37,578 bases of DNA, taken from assembly GCA_903871575.1 (NCBI GenBank), contig CAIQHJ010000010.1, positions 1 to 37,578 on the forward strand, in the 5' to 3' direction. Origin of the DNA: an uncultured Bacteroidota bacterium. Lineage in GTDB: Bacteria; Bacteroidota; Bacteroidia; Chitinophagales; Chitinophagaceae. How positions within the stretch are numbered: the stretch's first letter is position 1; every line of letters starts with the position of its first letter. A program made the translations under genes and the position numbers. Below, piece after piece: positions 7,219 through 16,555 of the stretch. A model generated the notes under the pieces. That model ran no database searches. It saw only the letters and a list, made by a program, of their open reading frames with translations, and was not told the DNA's origin.

Positions 7219-10200
7219 TTAGCTGCAACCTAAACTATTGCCGCAGTTCAAACATTTGTAACAAGTACCGCTTCTTACGGTGATATGACCACAAGTATTG
7301 CATGCTGGGGCATCGCCTTGCATTGATTTGTTTGCAGCATTCACCGCATCCATTGAACTGGTCATTTTTGCGGGACTATCTGAACGATGTGATCTTGTTC
7401 CATCATTGCCAGTGCTTGCCAATACACGTACTTCGCTAAGCTCATGTGTTCTTTCGCCAATTGTTGGTGTTGTCTCATCCCAAGGTTCATTTCCCAAGTT
7501 TCCTACCTCTGGCTTATCCAATACATGTACCAAATCCGTTCTTCCTAAATATTCATATGCCAAGGATCTAAACATGAAGTCGATGATAGATGTGGTTGTT
7601 TTGATGTTTGGATGTTCTACCATACCAGCCGGTTCAAAACGGGTAAACACAAACTTCTCTACATATTCTTCTAAAGGAACACCATATTGTAATCCTATCG
7701 AAATGGCAATCGCAAAGCAGTTCAGCATACTACGCATAGTCGCACCTTCTTTCGCCATATCAATAAAGATTTCCCCTAATGTACCATCATTGTATTCTCC
7801 TGTTCTCAAGAACAAAGCTTGACCATTTATTTTGGCTTTTTGTGTAAATCCACGACGCTTAGCAGGCAAAGCACGACGCTCTACAATCATCGCCAATTGA
7901 CGCTTCAAAGATGTATCAGCACTACTTTGTACACGTTTGTTCATTTCTTCTAACAACTCGTCAATGGTCAATTTGCCCATGTCCACCAATGAACTTTCCA
8001 TTAGAGCACTTTCTGTTTTCTCTTCAGTTTCGTCGGCTGTCTTTTTCTTTTTGTCTGATTTGTTGCTCAATGGTTGGCTCAATTTTGAACCATCGCGATA
8101 CAATGCACATGCCTTCAATCCCAATTCCCAACTCAATCTGTATGAATCTGCAATTTCTTCAATCGTAGCTTCATTTGGTAGATTGATGGTTTTGCTAATC
8201 GCACCACTCAAGAATGGTTGCGCAGCCGACATCATTCTAATATGACCATGAGCATGAATGTAACGTTGACCAGTTTGACCGCATTTATTTGCGCAATCAA
8301 AAACAGATAAATGTTCGTCTTTTAAATAAGGAGCACCTTCAACAGTCATTGTTCCGCATACATAAATATTTGCAGCTTCAATTTCATCGTCTGTAAAGCC
8401 CAAACCTTCTAATAAACTCCATCCAAAATCATTGTATTGGTTTGGTGAGAATCCTAAACGTTGTAAACATGCTTCACCCAAAGTGAATACATTGAACACA
8501 AATCCAATTTCGAAAGCACTTGCCATTGCGGCGTTTAATTTCTCAATTTCGGCCGGGAAGAATCCTTTTGCTGTCAATGTTTCTTCATTGATGAAAGGAG
8601 CTCCTTTAAGTGTTGCGTGTCCTTTTGCAAAATTTACGATCTCTTCAATTTGCGATTCTGTATATTTCAAGTTGCGCAATGCTTGTGGTACACTTTGGTT
8701 GATGATTTTGAAATATCCACCACCACTCAATTTTTTAAATTTCACCAATGCAAAATCTGGTTCTACGCCGGTAGTATCGCAATCCATAACCAAACCAATT
8801 GTTCCAGTTGGTGCAATTACAGTGGTTTGTGCATTTCTATAACCATATTTTTCGCCCATTTGAACGGCATCATCCCATGCTTTTGTCGCAGCTTTTAATA
8901 AATAATCTGGACAATATTTAGCGTTGATACCATTTGGTTTGATTTCTAATCCTTCATAAGCATCTGTTGCATCGTAAGCAGCAGCGCGATGGTTGTGCAT
9001 CACACGCAACATATGGGTTTTGTTGTCTTCATATCTGTCGAAGGCGCCAAGGAAGCTAGCCATTTCTGCAGATGTTTTGTAGGCAATACCTGTCATGATC
9101 GCTGTTATAGCTCCGGCAATACCTCTCGCTTGTTCGCTGTCATAAGCAATACCACTTACCATCAACATGCTTCCCAAATTCGCGTAGCCTAATCCTAAGG
9201 TTCTATAATCGTAACTTAATTGAGCTACTTCTTTCGAAGGGAACTGTGCCATCAACACAGAAATCTCCAACACCACAGTCCACAATCTACAAGTATGTTC
9301 AAATCCTGCCACATCAAATGTGTTGTTGTCTTCGTTGAAGAAACGACGAAGATTTACGCTGGCCAAATTACAAGCAGTGTTATCTAAGAACATGTACTCA
9401 CTGCATGGGTTGGATGCCCTAATTGGACCTCCTTCCGGACAAGTATGCCATTCGTTGATGGTTGTATCGTATTGTGTTCCTGGATCAGCACAACGCCAAG
9501 CCGCATAGTTGATTTGCTCCCAAAGCTCAGTAGCCTTTACGGTTTTCATTGTTCTGCCATCACTTCTCGCTTTCAATTCCCAATCGCCATTGGCATCCAA
9601 CACCTTAAAGAAAGAATTGGGTATGCGAACAGAGTTGTTGCTGTTTTGTCCACTTACAGTTCTGTATGCTTCTCCTTCATAATCACTCGAATATCCAGCT
9701 GCAATTAAAGCAGCTACTTTATCTTCTTCTTTCAATTTCCAGGTTACAAACTCCATGATTTCTGGATGATCTAAATCCAAGCAAACCATTTTCGCAGCGC
9801 GACGAGTTGTTCCACCACTTTTAATTGCGCCAGCTGCACGATCGCCTATTTTCAAAAAACTCATCAAACCACTTGAAGTTCCACCACCACTCAACTTTTC
9901 ATTCTCGCCTCTAATGCTGCTATAATTCGTACCTACGCCACTACCATATTTAAAAATTCTTGCCTCTCTAACCCACAAATCCATGATGCCGCCTTCATTT
10001 ACTAAATCATCATCCACACTCAAAATAAAACAAGCATGTGGTTGAGGACGCTCATATGCGGATGTTGATTTTTTTAACTGACCATCTTTTCCATCAACAT
10101 AGTAATGTCCTTGTGGCTTTCCGCTAATACCATAAACTTCATGCAAACCAGTGTTAAACCACTGTGGACTATTGGGAACGCATGCTTGATTTAAAATACT

Positions 10201-10572
10201 ATAGACCAACTCATCGTAAAATATTTGAGCATCTTTTGCTGTGGTAAAATAATCGTTTCTTTCACCCCACACACGCCAGCAATGTGCCATACGATGCGCC
10301 ACTTGTTTTGAAGTGGTTTCTCTCCCCAAACTTCCATCTGGTTGTGGAACACCTGCTTTTCTGAAATATTTTTGTGCTAAAATGTCCGTAGCAATTTGAC
10401 TCCATTGCTTTGGCACTTCCACATTATCCATTTGAAAAACTACCTCACCACTCGGGTTCTTAATAACGGAAGTACGATAGTCGTATTCAAACATGTCGTA
10501 AGGACTCACATCGTCCTTTGTAAATTGACGCTGGAAACTGAGCGCCTTGGTGGTTTGTTTTTTTGATGGCAT
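7219..10572 (-). CDS. nrdJ: Vitamin B12-dependent (class II) ribonucleotide reductase
   Basis: Reduces ribonucleotides to deoxyribonucleotides using adenosylcobalamin, without oxygen dependence. Class II features are the glycyl-radical-fold core with SGVGTNYSSIRG, KSGGTTRRAAKM, NPCSEYMFLDNTACNLASVNL and the long GTIGLVMDCDTTGVEPDFAL segment. Towards the C terminus there is a TSCPD-type domain (FIDMAKEGATMRSMLNCFA) and a cysteine-rich tail CNTCGHITVRSGTCYKCLNC that probably relays reducing equivalents or binds zinc. The track start (10626) adds 18 unlike residues; I prefer ATG 10572 (MPSKKQTTKALSFQRQF), giving 1117 aa, normal for the family. The upstream 290 bases show no B12-riboswitch signature that I can recognise. 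A strong terminator follows the gene. Confidence 0.96.
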   Translation of the reverse strand: MPSKKQTTKALSFQRQFTKDDVSPYDMFEYDYRTSVIKNPSGEVVFQMDNVEVPKQWSQIATDILAQKYFRKAGVPQPDGSLGRETTSKQVAHRMAHCWRVWGERNDYFTTAKDAQIFYDELVYSILNQACVPNSPQWFNTGLHEVYGISGKPQGHYYVDGKDGQLKKSTSAYERPQPHACFILSVDDDLVNEGGIMDLWVREARIFKYGSGVGTNYSSIRGENEKLSGGGTSSGLMSFLKIGDRAAGAIKSGGTTRRAAKMVCLDLDHPEIMEFVTWKLKEEDKVAALIAAGYSSDYEGEAYRTVSGQNSNNSVRIPNSFFKVLDANGDWELKARSDGRTMKTVKATELWEQINYAAWRCADPGTQYDTTINEWHTCPEGGPIRASNPCSEYMFLDNTACNLASVNLRRFFNEDNNTFDVAGFEHTCRLWTVVLEISVLMAQFPSKEVAQLSYDYRTLGLGYANLGSMLMVSGIAYDSEQARGIAGAITAIMTGIAYKTSAEMASFLGAFDRYEDNKTHMLRVMHNHRAAAYDATDAYEGLEIKPNGINAKYCPDYLLKAATKAWDDAVQMGEKYGYRNAQTTVIAPTGTIGLVMDCDTTGVEPDFALVKFKKLSGGGYFKIINQSVPQALRNLKYTESQIEEIVNFAKGHATLKGAPFINEETLTAKGFFPAEIEKLNAAMASAFEIGFVFNVFTLGEACLQRLGFSPNQYNDFGWSLLEGLGFTDDEIEAANIYVCGTMTVEGAPYLKDEHLSVFDCANKCGQTGQRYIHAHGHIRMMSAAQPFLSGAISKTINLPNEATIEEIADSYRLSWELGLKACALYRDGSKLSQPLSNKSDKKKKTADETEEKTESALMESSLVDMGKLTIDELLEEMNKRVQSSADTSLKRQLAMIVERRALPAKRRGFTQKAKINGQALFLRTGEYNDGTLGEIFIDMAKEGATMRSMLNCFAIAISIGLQYGVPLEEYVEKFVFTRFEPAGMVEHPNIKTTTSIIDFMFRSLAYEYLGRTDLVHVLDKPEVGNLGNEPWDETTPTIGERTHELSEVRVLASTGNDGTRSHRSDSPAKMTSSMDAVNAANKSMQGDAPACNTCGHITVRSGTCYKCLNCGNSLGCS

Positions 10573-10862
10573 AAATTCTACTGTTATGTGGTTGTAAGTT
10601 AAAATGATTTTTCCCCTTGCGGCCAACGAAAATATCTGTTGTACGTCATCTTTTCACCCCTTAAATATCAACAATATGTGGACAAAAATGTGCATTGTTT
10701 TGGAAGTACTTATGCTTGCTGATTTTCGTGAGTTTTGCACCCTTTGTGGAAAGATTTAATTTTTTTCTCGTTTCAATTTGTCGTAAAAAATAAAGAAATC
10801 GTTTTTTATCGTTCGCTTGTACTAATTCATGTATTTTCAATTTCAAAATCTAGTTTCAATTT
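10573..10862. other. Divergent nrdJ-dtd intergenic region
   Basis: A 290-base spacer between divergent starts that must hold both promoters. I find no TAnnTTTG match in it. Sequence around 10669-10685 (CAACAATATGTGG) has a weak partial likeness to an NrdR box, not enough to call. A minus-strand ORF of 61 codons (10661-10846) is lysine-rich, has no recognisable features and is left out. Confidence 0.6.
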
Positions 10863-11315
10863 ATGAGAGTAGTTATTCAAAGAGTTACCGAAGCCAGTGT
10901 ATCCATCGATCATCAAATCACCGCAGCCATTTCGTTGGGACTATTGGTTTTAGTAGGTATTGAAGATGAAGACAATACAGATGATGTGGTGTGGTTGAGC
11001 AACAAAATCACACAACTTAGAATTTTTGACGATGCAGAAAAAACGCCCAATTTATCCCTAAAAGAAATTGGTGGAGATTTGCTCTTGGTAAGTCAATTTA
11101 CTTTACATGCAGCTACAAAAAAAGGCAATAGACCCAGTTACATCAAAGCAAGTAAACCCGAATTCGCCATTCCCTTATACGAACAGTTTATCGCTCAACT
11201 TGAAAAAGACCTCAATAAAAAAATTTATACAGGTACTTTTGGTGCTGATATGCAAGTGCGTTTATTGAATGATGGTCCCATTACCATTTTTATCGACACT
11301 AAAAATAAATCCTAA
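10863..11315 (+). CDS. dtd: D-aminoacyl-tRNA deacylase
   Basis: Hydrolyses D-amino acids (and glycine mischarged on tRNA-Ala) from tRNA, a translation-fidelity step in the cytoplasm. At 150 aa it matches the family length. Visible marks are the start MRVVIQRVTEASV, the catalytic-site SQFTLHA segment (about 78-84) and NDGPITIFID near the C terminus, corresponding to the family GPVT motif that holds the D-amino acid (Ile for Val here). The MazG-like gene follows after 18 bases, so the two are probably one transcript of quality-control enzymes. Confidence 0.96.
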   Translation: MRVVIQRVTEASVSIDHQITAAISLGLLVLVGIEDEDNTDDVVWLSNKITQLRIFDDAEKTPNLSLKEIGGDLLLVSQFTLHAATKKGNRPSYIKASKPEFAIPLYEQFIAQLEKDLNKKIYTGTFGADMQVRLLNDGPITIFIDTKNKS

Positions 11316-11333
11316 CTTCTAATTACTTTTCAA

Positions 11334-11675
11334 ATGAATGAATTGAGCATCGAAGAAGCACAAAAAAAAGTTGACGAATGGATAAAAACCATTGGTGTTC
11401 GCTATTTTAACGAACTCACCAACCTCGGCATTTTAATGGAAGAAGTAGGCGAACTCAGCAGGCTGATGGTAAGAACCTATGGCGAACAATCTTTTAAAGA
11501 ATCAGATAAAAACAAAGCACTGGCCGATGAGATGGCCGATGTTTTATGGGTGCTCATTTGTTTAGCCAACCAAACTGGTGTAAATCTAACGGAAGCTTTT
11601 CAACAGAATCTGCAAAAAAAATCTAGTCGAGATGCCAATAGACATCTTGATAATGAAAAATTAAAATCAGATTAG
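11334..11675 (+). CDS. MazG-like nucleotide pyrophosphohydrolase
   Basis: An all-alpha NTP pyrophosphatase that converts (d)NTPs, possibly damaged ones, to (d)NMP plus PPi. The 113-residue single-domain protein has the metal-binding EExxE (E36, E37, E40 in MEEVGEL) and ExxD (E66, D69 in DEMADVLW) motifs of the superfamily. It is 18 bases downstream of dtd and 58 bases upstream of the PhoD-like gene. The short form resembles house-cleaning MazG-like enzymes rather than the two-domain MazG. Substrate preference cannot be read from the sequence. Confidence 0.88.
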   Translation: MNELSIEEAQKKVDEWIKTIGVRYFNELTNLGILMEEVGELSRLMVRTYGEQSFKESDKNKALADEMADVLWVLICLANQTGVNLTEAFQQNLQKKSSRDANRHLDNEKLKSD

Positions 11676-11733
11676 TCAAAAAAAACGCAGTTTTACAGAA
11701 TTTCCTTTTTCAACTCAATACAACGCTCATCAA

Positions 11734-13089
11734 ATGAAACATCTTTGTAGCTTACTTATTTTTTTGGGATATTTTTTATTGGCATCAGCTCAACAAAATA
11801 CAAAACTCATCAGCGGTCCTTGGGCTGGAAATGTAGAATGTAGAACCGCTCAAGTTTGGTTAGAAGTTACAGCTGCAACAAAAAAAGTTGAACTCAAATT
11901 TGCGCCCATCACCAACAATAAAAACAGCACATCAATAACCTACAAAGGCAGTCTGGGCAATGATTTCAATCCCATTCACTTCGACCTCAACGGATTGGAT
12001 TTTGCAACCACTTACCAATACGATATTTTTTTAGATGGACAGAAAATTACACTGCCATTCAAAACCCAATTTGCCACCAAAGATTTATGGCAATATAGAA
12101 AACCTGTTCCCGATTTTAGCTTCCTCACCGGAAGTTGCGCTTATTTTAATGAATCAAAATTTGACAGACCGGGAAAGCCATATGGCAGCGACAGCACAAT
12201 ATTTGAAACCATGTCCAATACATCGGCAAATTTTCATGTTTGGTTGGGCGACAACTGGTATACAAGAGAAGTAGACTACACTTCCGGCTGGGGTTTGAAC
12301 TATCGCGCATCACACGATAGAGCAACGCCCGTTTTGCAAAAATTTATGGCCTCCATGCCGCAATACGCGATTTGGGATGATCACGATTATGGACCAAATG
12401 ATGCAGGAAAAAGTTACGTGTTGAAAGATAAAAGCAGAAATGTTTTTTCAAACTATTGGCTCAATCCTTCATCTGGCGAAGACAATCAAGGCATCTACAC
12501 ACAAATCAATTACAACGATATCGACATTTTTTTAACAGACGATCGATATTTCAGAGCAGAAGCTGATTTAAAAGACAGCATCAACGGCATGCCCAATACC
12601 GACAAAACCTACTACGGAAAAAAACAAATGGATTGGTTAAAGAATGCTTTACTCAGCAGCCATTCCGCATTTAAAATTATTGTCACCGGAAGTCAAGTGC
12701 TCAATCCACTCAACAAATATGAATGCATGCAACATTATCCTTACGAATACAATGAATTGATGCAGTTTCTATCAGCACAAAAAATTGAAGGGGTGTTGTT
12801 CTTAACAGGCGACAGACACCACAGCGAAGTCATTCAAATGAAAAGAGAAAGCGCTTACACATTATATGATGTAACCGTATCGCCATACACTTCTGGCGTT
12901 AGTAAAGCGTCTGGAATGGAAGCAAACAATCCAAATAGAATATCCAATACGTTGGTTGAAGCACAAAATTTTGCCAAATTCGCATTCAGTGGAAAAAAAG
13001 GAGAAAGGGTGTTGCAGGTTACCTTCATAGGTATCCATGGTGAGCAATTGGGCGAATGGTCTATCAATCAAAAAACGTTACAATATTAA
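11734..13089 (+). CDS. Secreted PhoD-like alkaline phosphatase / metallophosphatase
   Basis: Probably releases phosphate from phosphomono- or diesters outside the cytoplasm. It has an N-terminal signal peptide (MKHLCSLLIFLGYFLLASAQ, residues 1-20), a fibronectin-like N-terminal domain (about 25-115) and a PhoD-type metallophosphatase domain. Metal-site motifs are FLTGSCAY (130-137; family GSC), VWLGDNWY (169-176; GD with Asn), WDDHDYGPND (214-223; DDHD) and TGDRHHSE (about 359-366). Length is 451 aa. The next gene follows after 16 bases. No Pho-box-like element is evident, so regulation by phosphate is not shown. Confidence 0.9.
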   Translation: MKHLCSLLIFLGYFLLASAQQNTKLISGPWAGNVECRTAQVWLEVTAATKKVELKFAPITNNKNSTSITYKGSLGNDFNPIHFDLNGLDFATTYQYDIFLDGQKITLPFKTQFATKDLWQYRKPVPDFSFLTGSCAYFNESKFDRPGKPYGSDSTIFETMSNTSANFHVWLGDNWYTREVDYTSGWGLNYRASHDRATPVLQKFMASMPQYAIWDDHDYGPNDAGKSYVLKDKSRNVFSNYWLNPSSGEDNQGIYTQINYNDIDIFLTDDRYFRAEADLKDSINGMPNTDKTYYGKKQMDWLKNALLSSHSAFKIIVTGSQVLNPLNKYECMQHYPYEYNELMQFLSAQKIEGVLFLTGDRHHSEVIQMKRESAYTLYDVTVSPYTSGVSKASGMEANNPNRISNTLVEAQNFAKFAFSGKKGERVLQVTFIGIHGEQLGEWSINQKTLQY

Positions 13090-13105
13090 ATTCAATTATT
13101 CCAAC

Positions 13106-13591
13106 ATGACATCCAATTATTTCGAGTACAACAAACAAAAAACAATACAAGCGCTGCGGTATCATTTTATTTCCCGGAGAGAAATCAAGTTTATGATGGT
13201 GTTGGTGAATGTTTTTGCGATGTTGTCTGCCGGCTTGTATTATTTCAAAAAAATATCTCCCAATGCATTTTTAATGAGTTCGGTATTGTGGTTTTTTATG
13301 ATGATCATGTTTTGGTTTTTGCTACCTAGAATTATATACGCAAAATCACCTTCTTTTAAAGAGCGATTCAAAGCAGATATTACAGATGAACATTTTGGAT
13401 TAGAGAGCCAGAAAGGCAGTCGAAGTTGGGCATGGAATGATTTGTACAGCTGGATGGAAAGTCCTCATTTTTTTCATGTGTATTTTAGCAAAACAGCTTT
13501 TTTTATCATTCCCAAAGAAGCATTTGAAGAAGAAGACCTTACAAAAGTAAGGGGGTATTTTAAAGCACACATTAACGCATCCAAAAAGTAA
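13106..13591 (+). CDS. YcxB-like membrane protein
   Basis: A 161-residue protein with two adjacent membrane helices (about 31-49 FMMVLVNVFAMLSAGLYYF and 56-76 FLMSSVLWFFMMIMFWFLLP) followed by a soluble beta-rich tail with WAWNDLYSWMES and FFIIPKEAF. That tail is the pattern of the YcxB-like C-terminal domain. Function is unknown. The track start at 13037 lies inside the upstream phosphatase gene; ATG 13106 (MTSNYFEYNKQ) is 16 bases after that stop and is the natural start. It is convergent with the GNAT gene, with only 7 bases between stop codons. Confidence 0.75.
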   Translation: MTSNYFEYNKQKTIQALRYHFISRREIKFMMVLVNVFAMLSAGLYYFKKISPNAFLMSSVLWFFMMIMFWFLLPRIIYAKSPSFKERFKADITDEHFGLESQKGSRSWAWNDLYSWMESPHFFHVYFSKTAFFIIPKEAFEEEDLTKVRGYFKAHINASKK

Positions 13592-13598
13592 TGCTTCT

Positions 13599-14030
13599 TT
13601 AAATCAATGCTTTTTCCATGATGTGGTGTGGCAAATTGACTTCCGTAAAACAGTCTCCAACTATTCGATATCCAAATTTTTCATAAAAACCAATTGCTGT
13701 ATCTCTAGCGTGCATGATAATATATTGGTATCCTTTATCCTTAGCAATATTCTCTGCAAAAGAAATGATTGTAGCACCTACACCTTTCAATTGACTATCT
13801 GGTAAAACGGCCATCTGCCGTAATCTTAAACGATGCGCATCCACTTTACACAGCATGCAGCAGCCAAGGATTTCATCTTCATCAAAAGCTGCGATTAAAA
13901 TTTCATCTTGCTCTGCAGCCAACTCTTCCGGGGTAAAAGTTAATCCCAAAGGTTGTCGAAGGATTTGAAACCTCAACTGAACCATCTGTTTGTATTCTGC
14001 AGATCCATGATCAATTTGCTTTAGTCCCAT
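13599..14030 (-). CDS. GNAT-family N-acetyltransferase
   Basis: Transfers an acetyl group from acetyl-CoA to an amine on an unidentified substrate. At 143 aa it is a single GNAT domain: LAAEQDEILIAAFDEDEILGCCML (strands 2-3), MAVLPDSQLKGVGATIISFAENIAKDKG with the Q-x-x-G-x-G acetyl-CoA-binding motif, then ARDTAIGFYEKFGYRIVGDCF. The arrangement resembles the ElaA/YjcF-type small GNATs. The track start (14120) adds 30 Phe-rich residues unlike a GNAT domain, so I use ATG 14030 (MGLKQIDHGSAEYKQMVQLR). It is divergent from acpP with a 176-base spacer. Confidence 0.87.
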   Translation of the reverse strand: MGLKQIDHGSAEYKQMVQLRFQILRQPLGLTFTPEELAAEQDEILIAAFDEDEILGCCMLCKVDAHRLRLRQMAVLPDSQLKGVGATIISFAENIAKDKGYQYIIMHARDTAIGFYEKFGYRIVGDCFTEVNLPHHIMEKALI

Positions 14031-14171
14031 GGTTATTTTATTTTGATGAAAGAATCGGATTTTAAATATACTGCAAAACTTAAAACAATACAGAAAACAG
14101 AAAAAAACAAAGTTTTCCACAACTAAATAAATGTTATGGGCACTATTTATTTTTTATTAGTTCAAAAAGTA

Positions 14172-14179
14172 TATTTTTG
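14172..14179 (+). promoter_or_regulatory. Candidate -7 element of the acpP promoter
   Basis: TATTTTTG followed by C matches TAnnTTTG and ends 27 bases before the acpP ATG at 14207. It overlaps the longer track ORF start (14177), which supports the downstream ATG. Confidence 0.55.
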
Positions 14180-14206
14180 CAATCGTATAAACCAAATCTT
14201 ACTATC

Positions 14207-14443
14207 ATGTCAGACATTGCAACAAGAGTAAAGAAAATTATTGTTGACAAATTAGGTGTTGATGAAGCGGAAGTAACTCCCGAGGCATCATTCACAAACG
14301 ATTTAGGTGCCGATAGCCTGGACACCGTTGAACTAATTATGGAATTTGAAAAAGAATTTAATATTTCTATTCCTGATGAACAAGCTGAAACCATCACCAC
14401 TGTTGGTCAGGCCGTAACTTACTTAGAAGAAAACGCTAAGTAA
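14207..14443 (+). CDS. acpP: Acyl carrier protein
   Basis: Carries growing acyl chains on a 4-prime-phosphopantetheine arm for fatty-acid and phospholipid synthesis. The 78-residue acidic protein has the modification motif [15 protein letters not shown] with the phosphopantetheine-bearing Ser at residue 37. The start is ATG 14207 ([17 protein letters not shown]); the track ORF from 14177 adds ten residues across a promoter-like element. fabF follows after 30 bases, the standard acpP-fabF pairing, with rnc behind it. Confidence 0.97.
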   Translation: MSDIATRVKKIIVDKLGVDEAEVTPEASFTNDLGADSLDTVELIMEFEKEFNISIPDEQAETITTVGQAVTYLEENAK

Positions 14444-14473
14444 TTATCTATTTTAATCTTACAGGCAAATCGT

Positions 14474-15727
14474 ATGGATTTAAAAAGAGTAGTTGTAACT
14501 GGGTTAGGCGCGCTAACTCCACTTGGTAGATCTGTCGAAGAATTTTGGCAGAATCTAGAAAATGGTGTGAGTGGATGTGACTTCATTCAACAATTTGACG
14601 TCTCTAAATTTAAAACCCGATTTGCTTGTGAGGTTAAAAATTTTGATGCTACCGAATATTTCGATCGCAAAGAAGCCCGCAAAATGGATCGCTATTGTCA
14701 GTTTGCACTTATTGCAAGTGATGAAGCAGTGAAAGATGCAGGCATCAACAAAGAAAATGTAAATCCCGATAGAGTGGGTGTCATTTTTGCTAGCGGTATC
14801 GGTGGCCTAATTACCTTCCAAGAAGAAGTAATCAACTTCGCTTCCGGAGATGGAACGCCTCGTTTCAACCCATTTTTTATCCCCAAAATGATTTTGGATA
14901 TCGCTGCAGGCCAAATCTCTATGAGACACGGTTTCAGAGGTCCAAATTATGCTGTTGTAAGCGCTTGTGCTTCTTCAACCAATGCCATCATCGATGCTTT
15001 CGATAATATTCGTTTAAACAAAGCGGATATCATCATCACCGGTGGTAGCGAAGCGGTAATTAGTGCAGCAGGTTTGGGCGGATTCAATGCGATGAAAGCA
15101 TTAAGCGAAAGAAACGACGATCCAGCCACAGCTAGCAGACCTTTTGATAAAGATAGAGATGGTTTCGTGATGGGCGAAGGATCCGGTGTACTTGTTTTAG
15201 AAAGTTTAGAACATGCATTGGCTAGAGGCGCGAAAATTTATTGTGAAATTGCTGGAGGCGGTGCAACAGCCGACGCCCACCATATTACTGCTCCACATCC
15301 AGAAGGGTTGGGTGCAAACAATGTAATGCGGGCTGCATTAAACGACGCCGGCATGAAACCTGAATCGATTGATTATATCAACGTTCACGGCACATCTACA
15401 CCGCTTGGAGATATCGCAGAAACCAAAGCCATCCTAAATGTATTTGGTGATCATGCATACAACCTCAACATCAGTTCTACCAAAAGCATGACCGGTCACT
15501 GCCTCGGAGCTGCAGGCGCACTCGAAGCACTCGCTTGTATCATGGCCGTTACAAAAGATATCATTCCGCCAACCATCAATCATTTTACCGACGATCCTGA
15601 TTTAGACGCCAACCTAAACTTCACGTTCAATAAAGCACAACACAAAGTTGTAAACGCTGCTTTGAGCAACACTTTTGGTTTTGGTGGTCACAATGCATCA
15701 GTTATTGTAAAAAAATATTCTGCTTAA
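14474..15727 (+). CDS. fabF: Beta-ketoacyl-ACP synthase II
   Basis: Condenses malonyl-ACP with acyl-ACP in fatty-acid elongation, including the temperature-responsive unsaturated step in many bacteria. The 417-residue protein has the thiolase-fold Cys-His-His triad: C165 in VSACASSTNAI, H305 in NVHGTSTPLGD and H342 in SSTKSMTGHCLGAAGA, with K337 in the last motif. The N terminus MDLKRVVVTGLGALTPLG and C terminus FGFGGHNASVIVKK are canonical. It follows acpP by 30 bases and precedes rnc by 85 bases, probably in one operon. Confidence 0.98.
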   Translation: MDLKRVVVTGLGALTPLGRSVEEFWQNLENGVSGCDFIQQFDVSKFKTRFACEVKNFDATEYFDRKEARKMDRYCQFALIASDEAVKDAGINKENVNPDRVGVIFASGIGGLITFQEEVINFASGDGTPRFNPFFIPKMILDIAAGQISMRHGFRGPNYAVVSACASSTNAIIDAFDNIRLNKADIIITGGSEAVISAAGLGGFNAMKALSERNDDPATASRPFDKDRDGFVMGEGSGVLVLESLEHALARGAKIYCEIAGGGATADAHHITAPHPEGLGANNVMRAALNDAGMKPESIDYINVHGTSTPLGDIAETKAILNVFGDHAYNLNISSTKSMTGHCLGAAGALEALACIMAVTKDIIPPTINHFTDDPDLDANLNFTFNKAQHKVVNAALSNTFGFGGHNASVIVKKYSA

Positions 15728-15812
15728 TTGGGAATAATAAGCGCACAATCATCTTCACACATCACCGTTTTTCAAAACAATACTATAATTTCGGCTTAAA
15801 TAATTGTAAAGC

Positions 15813-16529
15813 TTGTCATTCATTTCCCAATTTCTACAACGATTTAAAACGTCACTTGAGTTTAAAAAACATCTCAAAAACGTGCTCGGATTTTCACCCG
15901 GAAATTTGACATTATACAAAACGGCGCTCAGCCACCGCTCGGTTAGAGAAGGCGCAGATGAAAACAATGAACGATTAGAGTTTTTGGGTGATGCCGTTCT
16001 CAGCTCCATCATTGCACATTATCTTTTTAGAAGGTATCCCTATAAAGGCGAAGGGTTTCTCACAGAAATGAGAAGCAAAATGGTGAACAGGCAAAAGCTC
16101 AATGAAATCGCACTTAAAATGGGATTGAAAAAAATAACCATCTACAATAAAGCAGATGCTGCATTGAAAATATCTCAAATTTTTGGAAACACGCTCGAAG
16201 CATTAATTGGCGCAGTTTACCTCGACATTGGTTACGCCAAAACAAATCGTTGGGTAGAAGAAGTAATCATTCTTCCACATTTGTTTACCGATGACCTCGA
16301 AAATGTAGAAATCAACATCAAAAATAAATTATATGGCTGGGCAAATAAAAACGGTAAACAAATTGAGTTCGCCACACTGAATGAATCAATTGAAAATGGA
16401 AGACGATTGTTTACCATAGCAGCAACCGTTGACGGACAAATTATTGCACAGGCAAAAGGGTTTAATAAAAAAGATGCTGGACATATTGCAGCACAAATGG
16501 CCATTGAAAAATTAGGCATTACATCATGA
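15813..16529 (+). CDS. rnc: Ribonuclease III
   Basis: Cleaves double-stranded RNA in rRNA and mRNA maturation. The nuclease domain signature ERLEFLGDAV (53-62) supplies E53, E56 and D60, matching E. coli E38, E41 and D45. The second metal cluster reads GNTLEALIGAVYLD (125-138): E129 matches the essential E117, but Asn126 stands where E. coli has Asp114. A C-terminal double-stranded-RNA-binding domain follows (about 165-236, ending HIAAQMAIEKLG). The start codon is TTG (MSFISQFLQRF) and no better ATG exists before the conserved part. Placement after acpP-fabF is common in bacteria. Confidence 0.96.
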   Translation: MSFISQFLQRFKTSLEFKKHLKNVLGFSPGNLTLYKTALSHRSVREGADENNERLEFLGDAVLSSIIAHYLFRRYPYKGEGFLTEMRSKMVNRQKLNEIALKMGLKKITIYNKADAALKISQIFGNTLEALIGAVYLDIGYAKTNRWVEEVIILPHLFTDDLENVEINIKNKLYGWANKNGKQIEFATLNESIENGRRLFTIAATVDGQIIAQAKGFNKKDAGHIAAQMAIEKLGITS

Positions 16530-16555
16530 ATTCAACAAGAAAATAAAATTTCGTT

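Noticed and set aside
7298-7822. 174-codon plus-strand ORF antisense to nrdJ
   Set aside because: A shadow frame of the well-supported nrdJ gene with no protein-family features.
10784-10808. TAAAAAA/TTTTTTA inverted repeat between nrdJ and dtd
   Set aside because: Low-complexity A/T runs that pair by chance; no GC pairs apart from a flanking CG.
10661-10846. Minus-strand 61-codon ORF upstream of nrdJ
   Set aside because: Lys-rich with no domain, signal or homology I recognise; it lies in a spacer expected to be the nrdJ leader.
10573-10862. Cobalamin riboswitch or NrdR box upstream of nrdJ
   Set aside because: No B12-box-like core or riboswitch helices seen. CAACAATATGTGG matches only about half of the NrdR consensus, and no second box is present.
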